This document shows positions 7,901-14,469 of a stretch of 24,054 nucleotides of DNA, one piece after another. Origin of the DNA: CAYNWK01 sp964400875 (GTDB lineage: Bacteria > Chloroflexota > Anaerolineae > Anaerolineales > UBA4823); NCBI GenBank assembly GCA_964400875.1, contig CAYNWK010000062.1:1-24054 (forward strand). Reading direction: 5' to 3'. The position numbers and the translations under genes are program-made. A model generated the notes under the pieces. It was not told the origin of the DNA. It worked only from the letters and a program-made list of their open reading frames with translations, and made no database searches. Positions within the stretch are counted from its first letter, which is position 1; each line of letters starts with the position of its first letter.

Positions 7901-10900
7901 ATCCCGCATGAAAAATTACCCGAACTGCCTGCCGGTTTGCAAACCCTCTCTCCGATGACCAGAGGTCGGCGCCAATCGGGCAGAGACGCCTGGCATCCGG
8001 AAGATATGCTGCTGGTGCCGTTGACCAGCTCGTCCGGAGAAAATTTAGGTCTGATTAGCGTGGACGATCCAAGAGATGGTTTGCGGCCAGATCTAGCCAC
8101 GATCCAATCCCTGGAGCTTTTCGCCAGCCAGGCTGCCCTGACGATCCAGGGCCATAAAAAATTGGCTGAGGTCCAGGCGCAGGTTGAGAATTTCCAAGAG
8201 AATGCGCACGGGTTTGTCGACGTTTCTGCGGATGCACCTGATCCAGTGCAGCTTTTAGCCCAAGAAGACCTGGAACAAGGTCGGCAGTTCAAACAATTAA
8301 GCCGACGCGCCCGTCGCATCAAGGCCGTCCTCGACATTGCTGAATTGCTCAACCACCAGGAGAGCCAAACGGACATCTTCCGGGTGATTGGCAGAGAGTT
8401 CATCGAGCAGCTGGATTTCGACCTGGCGCTGATCGCAGTTCCGGGAGGCGGCGGTCCCCAGCTTATAGAGTATTTTGGTGAAGTACCTGCGGAACTCAAC
8501 CTGAAAGCGTTACTCGGTCAGCGCAACCCCTTACAGCACAGCCTGGCTACCGGGGAAACCTTGCTGATCGCCAATCTTGAAATCGCCGAGGAATGGCGCA
8601 AAACGCCATTCTTAAAGAGCCTGCGCACTGCTGCCTTTCTAAGCCTGCCTATCTTCTCAGGCGACGAACCTGCCGCAGCGCTGCTTGCAATCGATCACGA
8701 ACCCCAAGAGGAGTCTGCCCTCGAAGAACAACAGCTTTATTCACTGCTCGCCCGCCAGGTCTCCATCGCATTACAAAACCTGATTTTGCTTCAAGAGACC
8801 CAGCGACGCTTGCGTGAAGTTAATCTGCTGCTTGAATTCTCCCAGGTCAGCTCACTCGAACCAGACCAGATCCTGCAAACCCTGATCGAGAGCGCCCGGA
8901 AAGCACTTCCTGCTGCTGACGCCGGGATGGTGCTGTTATGGGATGCACAGCAGGAGGGCTTGATCGCTCGGTCTGCTGCCGGGTACGTCGACGTCCAACG
9001 GCTGAAGTCGATCGTCTTTCCGCTGGGTGATTCCCCACCAGGCCAGGTTTACCAGCAGGGCGAACCGACCCGTCTCGGCGAGGTTGAGTTTTCACAAGAG
9101 TACAATCTCACCGCCGAAGGGCTGGTTGGCTACCGGGATGCAACGGGCGGGCAGCTGCCGATTTCTAGCCTGATCATCCCCATAAAGGCAGCAAAGCATA
9201 TAACCGAAGACCGGAGCGCTGAGCCCCTGGGTGTTTTGGTCCTGGATAATTTCAAAACCGCTGATGCGTTCAGCGCAGATAACCAGGCGTTGATCGTTTC
9301 CCTGGCGCAGCAAACTGCGCTGACGCTGGAAAACGTCAGTCTCTACCAGGCATCCGAAAAACGAGCGGGGCAGTTGCAAGCACTCACCTCCGTGGCGGCG
9401 CTGATCACGTCCAGCCTGCGCCGGGACGACCTAATCAGCTCATTGCTCGACCAGCTGCGGGCAATCCTTCCCTACGAAACCGGTACATTGTGGCTGCGCA
9501 GCAATGATAACCTTGTGGTTCACGCAGCACGCGGCTTTGAAGATCCAGAAGAGCGGGTGGGGCTATCTGTAGCCGTGGAGGACAGCCGCCTGTTTAACGA
9601 CATGATCCTGACAGGTTCACCGCTGTACGTCCCGGACGTGCGCGAAGACTCGCGTTTCACCGCACTGATCGAGTTCGAGCACCTTTCTTGGCTGGGCGTG
9701 CCGATGCTCTTCAAGGGGGAGGTGGTTGGCGCGATCGCCTTGGAGAAATCCGAAGCAGATTATTACTCCACCGAGGAAATCCAGCTGGTCACCACATTTG
9801 CCAGCCAGAGCGCGGTGGCATTGGAAAATGCGAGCCTGTATCAGGAGAGCTTACATCGTGCGCACGAGCTAGACCAACGTTCTCAGCGGTTAGCCTTACT
9901 CAACCGGTTTTCCACTGCCTTGGGGGGGACGCTGGATATCGACGCCATTATACAGATGACCGGCGAAGAGATCAATAAAGCCATCGGCAGCGCTCGCACC
10001 TCCTTCATCAGTTGGGGTGACAACGCCAGCTTTGAACAGCTAGAAACTGGCGCTTCACAGGCTGAACACACGCCGGCGCTCCAGGCCGAGGTACCAGAAC
10101 ATAACGATGGCGCTGCTACCGAGCTGCCTGCAGTCCCGCTGTTCAACCGCTTGCGCCAATCACTGGGCGTTTTCTATTCCGAGGAGGTCTCCGAGGAGAT
10201 GGAATTAGCGCCGCTGCAAGATTTCCTTGCCCGGCGCGGCACGCGTTCCTTGATGATCGTACCGATGTCTGCAAGCGATACACTGCACGGTTTCTTACTC
10301 GTGCACGCCAATCGCCCGCGCCATTTCGCGTCCGGTGAAGTTGAGTTGGTGCGCACGATCACGAACCAAGCAGCCATCGCGATTGAGAGTGCACGCCTTT
10401 TCGCCAAAACCCGCCGGTTGAGCGAGGACCTCGAGTTACGCGTGACCGAAAGAACAGCCCAACTCGAACGCGAACATCGCCGCACCAGCACGTTGCTGCG
10501 CATTATCACTGAAATCTCCGCCAGCCTGGACCTCGATCATGTCCTGAACCGAACTCTGGAAGTGCTAAACGAAGTAATCGATGCCGAACAAATCGTCTGC
10601 CAGGTTTCACGCCCGGACGAACAGGAACCCCGTCACATCGTCTCGATCAGCGCTCCGCAAACGGAACCGATCCCCACCACTGCAGCAGTGTTGGACGCTG
10701 AACGAGGTCTTGCCGGGTGGGTGATCGCCAATCGCGAGTCCATTCTGCTTGACGACGTCTGCCAGGATGCACACTGGTCGATGGTTGTCGAACCTGGCTC
10801 AACCTACCGCAGCGCACTTGGGGTACCCCTGCTGGTCGGAGAAGATATGTTGGGTTCTCTCTTGCTCTTCCACCACGAGGTGGCGCGCTTCTCCGAAGAC

Positions 10901-12103
10901 CAGCTCGACCTGGTGCAGGCAACGGCCAAACAGGTCGGTATGGCAATAAATAACGCCGAGCTATTTAACTTGATACGCGACCAGGCTGAGGATTTGGGCA
11001 CCATGCTGCGCAACCAGCAGGTGGAAACCAGTCGATCACACGCCATTCTCGAAGCCGTGGCAGAGGGTGTCCTGGTCACCGACGCACAGAATAAGATCAC
11101 CCTTTTCAATGCCTCAGCGGAACAGATACTCGGGCTGCAAAGCACCCAGGTGCTCGGCCAATCCTTGGAAAATTTCATCGGATTGTTCGGCGCCGCAGCT
11201 CAATCCTGGACCGATACCATTCGTTCCTGGGCTCATCGGCCCGATTCTTACCAGACCGGCGAGACATACTCCGAAGCGATTACCCTGGAGAACGACCACG
11301 TGGTAACTGTCAACCTAGCGCCGGTCTTCTCCCGAGATGAATTCCTGGGCACCGTATCGATCTTCCACGATATCACCCACCAGGTAGAGGTGGATCGCAT
11401 CAAAGCGGAATTTGTCGCTAATGTCAGCCACGAGCTGCGTACGCCGATGACCTCCATCAAAGGCTATGTCGATGTTCTGCTGATGGGCGCGGCGGGAGAG
11501 CTTGGCGAACAGCAAGCTCACTTTCTTGAAATCGTCAAAAACAACACTGACCGGCTTACTGTACTGGTGAACGATCTGTTGGACATCTCCCGGATCGAGG
11601 CCGGACGTATCAAGTTGACGATGCAGCCCGTGGAAATGCACGACATCGTGGAAGAGCTCTTCACAGGTTTGCGCCTGCGTGCTCAAAAACAGGCCAAACC
11701 CTTGGAGTTTATCATCGAGCTGCCCTCCGATCTGCCACGGGTGATCGGTGATCCTGAACGCGTCCGCCAGATCCTGAGCAACTTGTTGGAGAATGCCTAC
11801 CATTACAACCTCGAGGACGGCACTGTAACCTTGCGAGCTCGCAGTCGTCAAGGTTTCGTCCAAGTGGACGTCATTGATACCGGCATCGGGATCCACCCAG
11901 ATGATAAGGAAAGGATCTTCGAGCGCTTCTTCCGCGGGGAACATCCGACCGTGATGGCCACCTCAGGCACCGGTTTAGGACTCTCCATCGTCCAAAACTT
12001 GATCCAGCTGCATGGCGGCTCGATTTGGGTAGAAAGCAGCGGTATGCCCGGGAAGGGCAGCACTTTTTCATTCACGTTACCAATTTACGAACCGGAGAGC
12101 TAG
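4985..12103 (+). CDS. Giant sensor histidine kinase with about ten GAF domains
   Basis: A 2372-residue kinase. One N-terminal membrane helix (about 5-30) has no sizeable external domain. A PAS-like region (about 60-160) follows. Ten GAF-type modules then lie at roughly 176-340, 352-515, 525-690, 700-868, 882-1060, 1112-1270, 1278-1455, 1464-1622, 1637-1808 and 1837-2000, joined by helical linkers. One linker (about 1810-1836) is a clear coiled-coil stretch. A PAS domain (2016-2135) precedes the HisKA domain with His2149 (NVSHELRTPM). The ATPase domain has an N box around Asn2266/Asn2270, G1 DTGIGI near 2298, F box FERFF and G2 GTGLGL at 2329. It carries no receiver; the stop codon directly abuts the ATG of a single-domain receiver gene. 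GAF2 carries NKxxGxxFxxxD (481-492), resembling the NKFDE motif of cyclic-nucleotide GAFs. The start lacks a clear ribosome site. The ligands are unknown. Confidence 0.95.
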   Translation: MGNLSALPLGLILLLFGSASFALIFAFLRAVPRITTPERALPSDFNPHQITHFPLPIRAHGHNQGVLLILPGGKVAYANQQAREWFDLRDAALNLEILARRTQPSETFLTLCAAEGQARFSINGRLVEGASYQVPLQSDSALLVSLQIPQLIKSVALDFAGKEAPNNDTVGSPKRHLDIFTQLSQAMATNLDLEETLSAILESVGLLLPAEFAEICIWKKAERHLIPYRLFGQPGSARQLVESTVRYRPGEGYSGYLVTHRQPLLLEDVENPPAGFEPIEHPELPFRAYLGVPLAVGSELIGTLELGKVNANGFKRADLDLLGLLSGQAAIALHNALLHEQEQRKATELAGLAELAQAVSALPDTQDLFTRLSEGIQPLIKVEMLGFLLYDEVRRTIKAQSPFQGIPDDFLALYQGEIAPGSDAEEIWLSQKTIHAANAEDDDRVRALGFEHLARAAGMQQTVFVPLSTSGRQLGYLQAANKRNGKPFDTDDLRLLAIIAGQIAPIIENSALVHLSKRRALRAEALRRVASLASSSATLDEILKYSLQEFARLVQADMAAIFLLDENHGELRLHKDSLFGLAAEVGERLGRLSINDPQFEHSVTGSRQTFHTDNASEDDRILPLYRPLVNGLNIQSAIDVPLIVRERGIGEIMLGSQEPAFFSHSDAAVIASAAGQLTSAIERASLFSQTDESLRRRIDQLTALNRVSRELNATLDLERLMKRVYKEAITATAADCGSILLFELENGSKDKGNLLFQFGDGHTGDFHPLESAVLETGEPILIPDFEDRAYLQQLLEHVDVQTESLPPAAHPGVLSGLIVPIAYQEHIAGLIYLHARESGHFDRISLEIAQAMAVQAAIALGNAQRFQEQIKRSDLLNHRVETLANLLEVSQSLQIDQPLEVSLEAIAYGIQESTPFNIALLSVYNQETGMLQRTASAGLTLQDMDALRAAPQPWDSVQQVLDKDYYLGQGYFIPHEKLPELPAGLQTLSPMTRGRRQSGRDAWHPEDMLLVPLTSSSGENLGLISVDDPRDGLRPDLATIQSLELFASQAALTIQGHKKLAEVQAQVENFQENAHGFVDVSADAPDPVQLLAQEDLEQGRQFKQLSRRARRIKAVLDIAELLNHQESQTDIFRVIGREFIEQLDFDLALIAVPGGGGPQLIEYFGEVPAELNLKALLGQRNPLQHSLATGETLLIANLEIAEEWRKTPFLKSLRTAAFLSLPIFSGDEPAAALLAIDHEPQEESALEEQQLYSLLARQVSIALQNLILLQETQRRLREVNLLLEFSQVSSLEPDQILQTLIESARKALPAADAGMVLLWDAQQEGLIARSAAGYVDVQRLKSIVFPLGDSPPGQVYQQGEPTRLGEVEFSQEYNLTAEGLVGYRDATGGQLPISSLIIPIKAAKHITEDRSAEPLGVLVLDNFKTADAFSADNQALIVSLAQQTALTLENVSLYQASEKRAGQLQALTSVAALITSSLRRDDLISSLLDQLRAILPYETGTLWLRSNDNLVVHAARGFEDPEERVGLSVAVEDSRLFNDMILTGSPLYVPDVREDSRFTALIEFEHLSWLGVPMLFKGEVVGAIALEKSEADYYSTEEIQLVTTFASQSAVALENASLYQESLHRAHELDQRSQRLALLNRFSTALGGTLDIDAIIQMTGEEINKAIGSARTSFISWGDNASFEQLETGASQAEHTPALQAEVPEHNDGAATELPAVPLFNRLRQSLGVFYSEEVSEEMELAPLQDFLARRGTRSLMIVPMSASDTLHGFLLVHANRPRHFASGEVELVRTITNQAAIAIESARLFAKTRRLSEDLELRVTERTAQLEREHRRTSTLLRIITEISASLDLDHVLNRTLEVLNEVIDAEQIVCQVSRPDEQEPRHIVSISAPQTEPIPTTAAVLDAERGLAGWVIANRESILLDDVCQDAHWSMVVEPGSTYRSALGVPLLVGEDMLGSLLLFHHEVARFSEDQLDLVQATAKQVGMAINNAELFNLIRDQAEDLGTMLRNQQVETSRSHAILEAVAEGVLVTDAQNKITLFNASAEQILGLQSTQVLGQSLENFIGLFGAAAQSWTDTIRSWAHRPDSYQTGETYSEAITLENDHVVTVNLAPVFSRDEFLGTVSIFHDITHQVEVDRIKAEFVANVSHELRTPMTSIKGYVDVLLMGAAGELGEQQAHFLEIVKNNTDRLTVLVNDLLDISRIEAGRIKLTMQPVEMHDIVEELFTGLRLRAQKQAKPLEFIIELPSDLPRVIGDPERVRQILSNLLENAYHYNLEDGTVTLRARSRQGFVQVDVIDTGIGIHPDDKERIFERFFRGEHPTVMATSGTGLGLSIVQNLIQLHGGSIWVESSGMPGKGSTFSFTLPIYEPES

Positions 12104-12484
12104 ATGGCAAAGATATTGATCGCAGAAGACGAACGCGATATTCGTGACTTGATCACCTTCACCCTGCGCTTTGCCGGCCATGAGGTTGTCGCGACTACGA
12201 ACGGCGAGGAGGCTTATCAGAGAGCCTTGGAGGACCCTCCCGATCTGATACTCCTGGATGTCCGCATGCCGCGCATGACGGGATATGAAGCCTGTAAACG
12301 CATTAAAGCAGAAGAAAGCACCAGCGATATCCCGATCGTCTTTCTATCGGCAAAAGGCCAGGAGACGGAAGTTCGTACCGGCCTGGAAGCCGGCGCAGAA
12401 AAATATATCCTCAAGCCTTTCTCACCTGACCAGCTTACCCAAGAGGTGAGTAAAATCCTGACAGAGTTCGATAAAGGAGATTAG
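12104..12484 (+). CDS. Single-domain response regulator (CheY-like)
   Basis: A 126-residue receiver with no output domain. It has the acidic pair Glu8/Asp9, phosphoacceptor Asp52 (LILLDVRMP), Ser82 and Lys104 (LKPF), so all phosphorylation residues are present. Its ATG follows the kinase stop codon with no gap, so the two are almost certainly co-translated and form a cognate pair. A stand-alone receiver must act through protein contacts, for example as a phosphorelay intermediate, a motility or taxis regulator, or a ligand for the hydrolase-like protein encoded 57 nt downstream. The direct target is not evident. Confidence 0.95.
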   Translation: MAKILIAEDERDIRDLITFTLRFAGHEVVATTNGEEAYQRALEDPPDLILLDVRMPRMTGYEACKRIKAEESTSDIPIVFLSAKGQETEVRTGLEAGAEKYILKPFSPDQLTQEVSKILTEFDKGD

Positions 12485-12541
12485 AACTTTCGTGGTTCTC
12501 CAGGTAGGGCGGGCAAGTGCTGACCTGAATAAGGCTGCTGC

Positions 12542-13330
12542 ATGAGCGCGATCATCTTGCAGAATGAGCTGGTCCACTATGAGGTCCTGGGACGAGGCCG
12601 GCCGCTGCTTTTCTTACATGGTTGGGTGGGATCTTGGCGTTATTGGATCCCAACCATGCAGGCCGCTTCAATCAACCACCGCACGTACGCCCTTGATCTA
12701 TGGGGATTCGGCGATTCTGCCAAGAACCCCAACTATTTTTCTATCGAACAACAACTCGCGCTGCTCGAAGACTTCATGGAAGCGATGGGGATTGGGAAGA
12801 TCGCCTTCATTGGGCACGGCTTAGGCGCAGCTATCGCCATGCTTTTCGCCCGGCGATATCCACAGCTGGTCGATCGCTACATGGCCGTCAGCATGCCTTT
12901 GGGAAACGGCACGATCAACCCTCGTTTGAACAGCGCCCAACCCGGCGAGCTGGCTGAATGGCTCCTGAACTCTTCACCAGTCACCGCCCCAGTAATTGCT
13001 GAGGTCTCAAAGACCGATGTGCAGGCTATCCGTACCAGCCTGGCTGAGCTCAATCTGCTCGATCTGTCCCAACTGTTATGCAGTTCGCAAATCCCTTGCC
13101 TGGGAGTAAACGGCGGAAACGATCCGCTCATCGAGTGGAGCGCTGTCGAAACCCTAGACGATCTGCCCGAAACCTACCACCACCTCACCTTCGAAGAGTC
13201 CGGCCACTTCCCCATGCTGGATGAAACAAGCAAATTTAACCGCCTTCTCTCGGACTTCCTGAACCTGGCTTCTGGTGAGAGCCCCCGCCAACTGCAACTC
13301 AAAGAGGAATGGAAGCGCCGCGTACGCTGA
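12542..13330 (+). CDS. Alpha/beta hydrolase homologue lacking the nucleophile serine
   Basis: A 262-residue paralogue of the protein at 1897-2709; the first 95 residues align almost without gaps (VHYEVLGRGRP, LHGWVGSW, RTYALDLWGFGDS, FMEAMGI). The nucleophile elbow reads GHGLGA: residue 93, the position of Ser93 in the paralogue, is Gly (codon GGC, one transition from AGC). A candidate acid (NGGNDPLIEW) and His (ESGHFPMLDE) remain. Normal hydrolase chemistry is therefore improbable, and a binding or scaffold role is more likely. The sequence is otherwise intact, without stops or frameshifts, so it does not look like a decaying pseudogene. It lies 57 nt after the receiver gene and ends the block. 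The ribosome site is weak (AAGG about 8 nt before the ATG). Confidence 0.9.
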   Translation: MSAIILQNELVHYEVLGRGRPLLFLHGWVGSWRYWIPTMQAASINHRTYALDLWGFGDSAKNPNYFSIEQQLALLEDFMEAMGIGKIAFIGHGLGAAIAMLFARRYPQLVDRYMAVSMPLGNGTINPRLNSAQPGELAEWLLNSSPVTAPVIAEVSKTDVQAIRTSLAELNLLDLSQLLCSSQIPCLGVNGGNDPLIEWSAVETLDDLPETYHHLTFEESGHFPMLDETSKFNRLLSDFLNLASGESPRQLQLKEEWKRRVR

Positions 13331-13344
13331 TTGGGGACACTCAG

Positions 13345-13370
13345 CCCTGATCCCGGCCCCTGATCCCGGC
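13345..13370. repeat. Perfect tandem 13-bp repeat next to the thi promoter
   Basis: CCCTGATCCCGGC occurs twice back to back (13345-13357 and 13358-13370) and ends at the base before the -35 box. The second copy can also pair with ATCAGGGCC (13376-13384), giving a hairpin that straddles the -35 hexamer. It could be an operator, part of a terminator for the upstream gene, or a chance slippage duplication. Confidence 0.85.
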
Positions 13371-13399
13371 TTGACATCAGGGCCAAGCCACCTTATACT
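13371..13399 (+). promoter_or_regulatory. Promoter of the thiamine operon
   Basis: A perfect -35 TTGACA (13371-13376) and TATACT (13394-13399) are separated by 17 nt, the optimum for sigma-70-type promoters. Transcription would begin near 13406, giving a leader of about 250 nt that carries a palindromic element, the TPP aptamer and the expression-platform hairpin before the thiN start. Confidence 0.92.
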
Positions 13400-13416
13400 C
13401 CAAACAGATAGATCTA

Positions 13417-13508
13417 GGAACTACGCATTGAAACGAGAATTCAGTGTGTTTTGGCGGGCGACGCCCACCTGAATTGACTGCTTCTCTCGCAAGTTGCGAA
13501 ACTTCTAC
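13417..13508. repeat. Compound palindromic element, copy A
   Basis: Outer arms include TACGCA (13422-13427) and TTGCGA (13494-13499), extended by CGAGA/TCTCG. The inner part pairs AATTCAG (13438-13444) with CTGAATT (13469-13475) and contains GGCGGGC-GAC-GCCC. The right arm shares 19 of 25 positions with that of copy C (TTCTCTCGnnAnnTGCG...ACTTCT). This copy lies within the transcribed thiamine leader, between promoter and aptamer. Confidence 0.75.
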
Positions 13509-13515
13509 GTTACCA

Positions 13516-13609
13516 ACGCACGGGGAGTCTGGTGTTGCCAGGCTGAGAGGAAGGACGCAAGCCTTCGACCCGCTAACCTGATCCGGATCATGCCGGCGGA
13601 GGGATAGCA
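13516..13609 (+). promoter_or_regulatory. TPP riboswitch aptamer (THI element)
   Basis: The conserved parts of the thiamine pyrophosphate aptamer occur in order: ACGGGGAGTC at the 5' side, CAGGCTGAGAGG (pyrimidine-sensing arm), a variable stem AAGG-ACGCAAG-CCTT, then ACCTGATCCGGATCATGCC and GGCGGAGGGATAGCA at the 3' side. It is followed by thiamine genes only. In bacteria this RNA binds TPP and lowers expression of the downstream genes. GGAGGGA (13598-13604) at the aptamer's 3' side is exactly complementary to TCCCTCC (13626-13632) in the left part of the downstream hairpin, so it could form the competing anti-terminator when TPP is absent. Confidence 0.97.
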
Positions 13610-13627
13610 GAACTAGAGAACCAACTC

Positions 13628-13657
13628 CCTCCTACGGTTTCCGCAGGAGGTTTTTTT
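13628..13657 (+). terminator. Riboswitch-controlled terminator and ribosome-site-sequestering hairpin
   Basis: CCTCCT-A-CGG (13628-13637) pairs with CCG-C-AGGAGG (13641-13650) around a 3-nt TTT loop, with one mismatch, and is followed by seven T residues (13651-13657). This is a textbook intrinsic terminator. The right arm is also the perfect Shine-Dalgarno AGGAGG of thiN, and the T run merges with the TTG start at 13656. The hairpin could therefore stop both transcription and translation when TPP is bound. Confidence 0.9.
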
Positions 13658-14309
13658 GTCATCCGCCGTGATCTTCGCCAACGGAACGATAGCTGACTAC
13701 GAACGCGTAAGATCAGCAATTTCTGAAGAGGTGGACCCTTTGATCATCGCAGCAGACGGAGGCATGCAGCATTGCTCTGCACTGCAGCTCGCGCCCGATC
13801 TGGTCATCGGAGATCTGGATTCCCTCGACGGGAAAACGCGCGCCGATCTGGAGGAGAGAGGCGTCCAGATCAGAAATTTCCCGCGAGACAAGGATCAAAC
13901 CGATCTGGAGCTGGCATTGCAGTTTGCCAACAGGCAATTTCCCGATCAAATCCTGTTATTCGGCTTGCTCGGAGGCAGGCTCGACCAGACGATTGCAAAC
14001 CTACTGCTGCTTGCTCGCCCCGAATGGGGCTCCACCCAACTGATCGCCATGGAGGGGCCTGACAAAGCTTACGTTCTACGTGGAGGAGAAACGCTGCAGC
14101 TCACCGGTGAAACCGGCGAGATCGTCTCCTTGATTTCGTTGACTCCCCAGGTTAGTGGGGTTACCACGCAAGGCTTAAGATGGCCGCTTGATGAAGCGGA
14201 ATTGCGCTTTGGCAGCACGCTAGGCGTTTCCAACGAATTCGAAGCGAGCTCAGCCAGGATCGCTTTCAAGGAAGGTGTGCTGCTGATCGTCCACCGCTCG
14301 ATGAACTGA
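13656..14309 (+). CDS. thiN: Thiamine pyrophosphokinase
   Basis: A 217-residue cytoplasmic enzyme that transfers pyrophosphate from ATP to thiamine to make thiamine diphosphate. Family motifs in order: ADGGMQH (near 34-40), GDLDSLD (53-59), the catalytic RDKDQTDLELAL (77-88), GLLGGRLDQT (103-112), and TTQGLRWPL and SNEFEA in the C-terminal thiamine-binding sandwich. The length is normal for the family. The start is TTG at 13656, 5 nt after a perfect AGGAGG; GTG at 13668 is possible but lies 17 nt from that site. It is the first gene after the TPP riboswitch and is followed by the thiamine ABC importer, so the operon is a salvage route that imports thiamine and activates it. Confidence 0.96.
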   Translation: MSSAVIFANGTIADYERVRSAISEEVDPLIIAADGGMQHCSALQLAPDLVIGDLDSLDGKTRADLEERGVQIRNFPRDKDQTDLELALQFANRQFPDQILLFGLLGGRLDQTIANLLLLARPEWGSTQLIAMEGPDKAYVLRGGETLQLTGETGEIVSLISLTPQVSGVTTQGLRWPLDEAELRFGSTLGVSNEFEASSARIAFKEGVLLIVHRSMN

Positions 14310-14469
14310 GCGTTTCAAGCACTCAATTCCAGGCGGTGTTCTGCCCCAGGCCAAATACCGCTGGCACCCGCCGGTTGCATCAAATAAGGCGCATATCGCC
14401 GGACAGCAACTGCGAACGCTTCGATCCATGCGCTACGTTCTTATTTTTTCTATCATTTGGAGAACAAAA

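Noticed and set aside
12484..12541. Promoter for the second hydrolase in the 57-nt gap
   Set aside because: No -35/-10 pair is visible; read-through from the receiver gene is simpler.
13345..13384. CRISPR-like or satellite repeat
   Set aside because: Only two adjoining 13-bp units with no spacer and no cas genes nearby.
14428..14469. Upstream ATG start for thiB, 14 codons earlier
   Set aside because: It lacks a ribosome site and would bury the lipoprotein signal; ATG 14470 has TTGGAG at the right distance.
14310..14469. Fifth eroded copy of the palindromic element between thiN and thiB
   Set aside because: CAACTGCGAACGCTTCG recalls the right arm of copies A and C, but no matching left arm or inner hairpin is evident.
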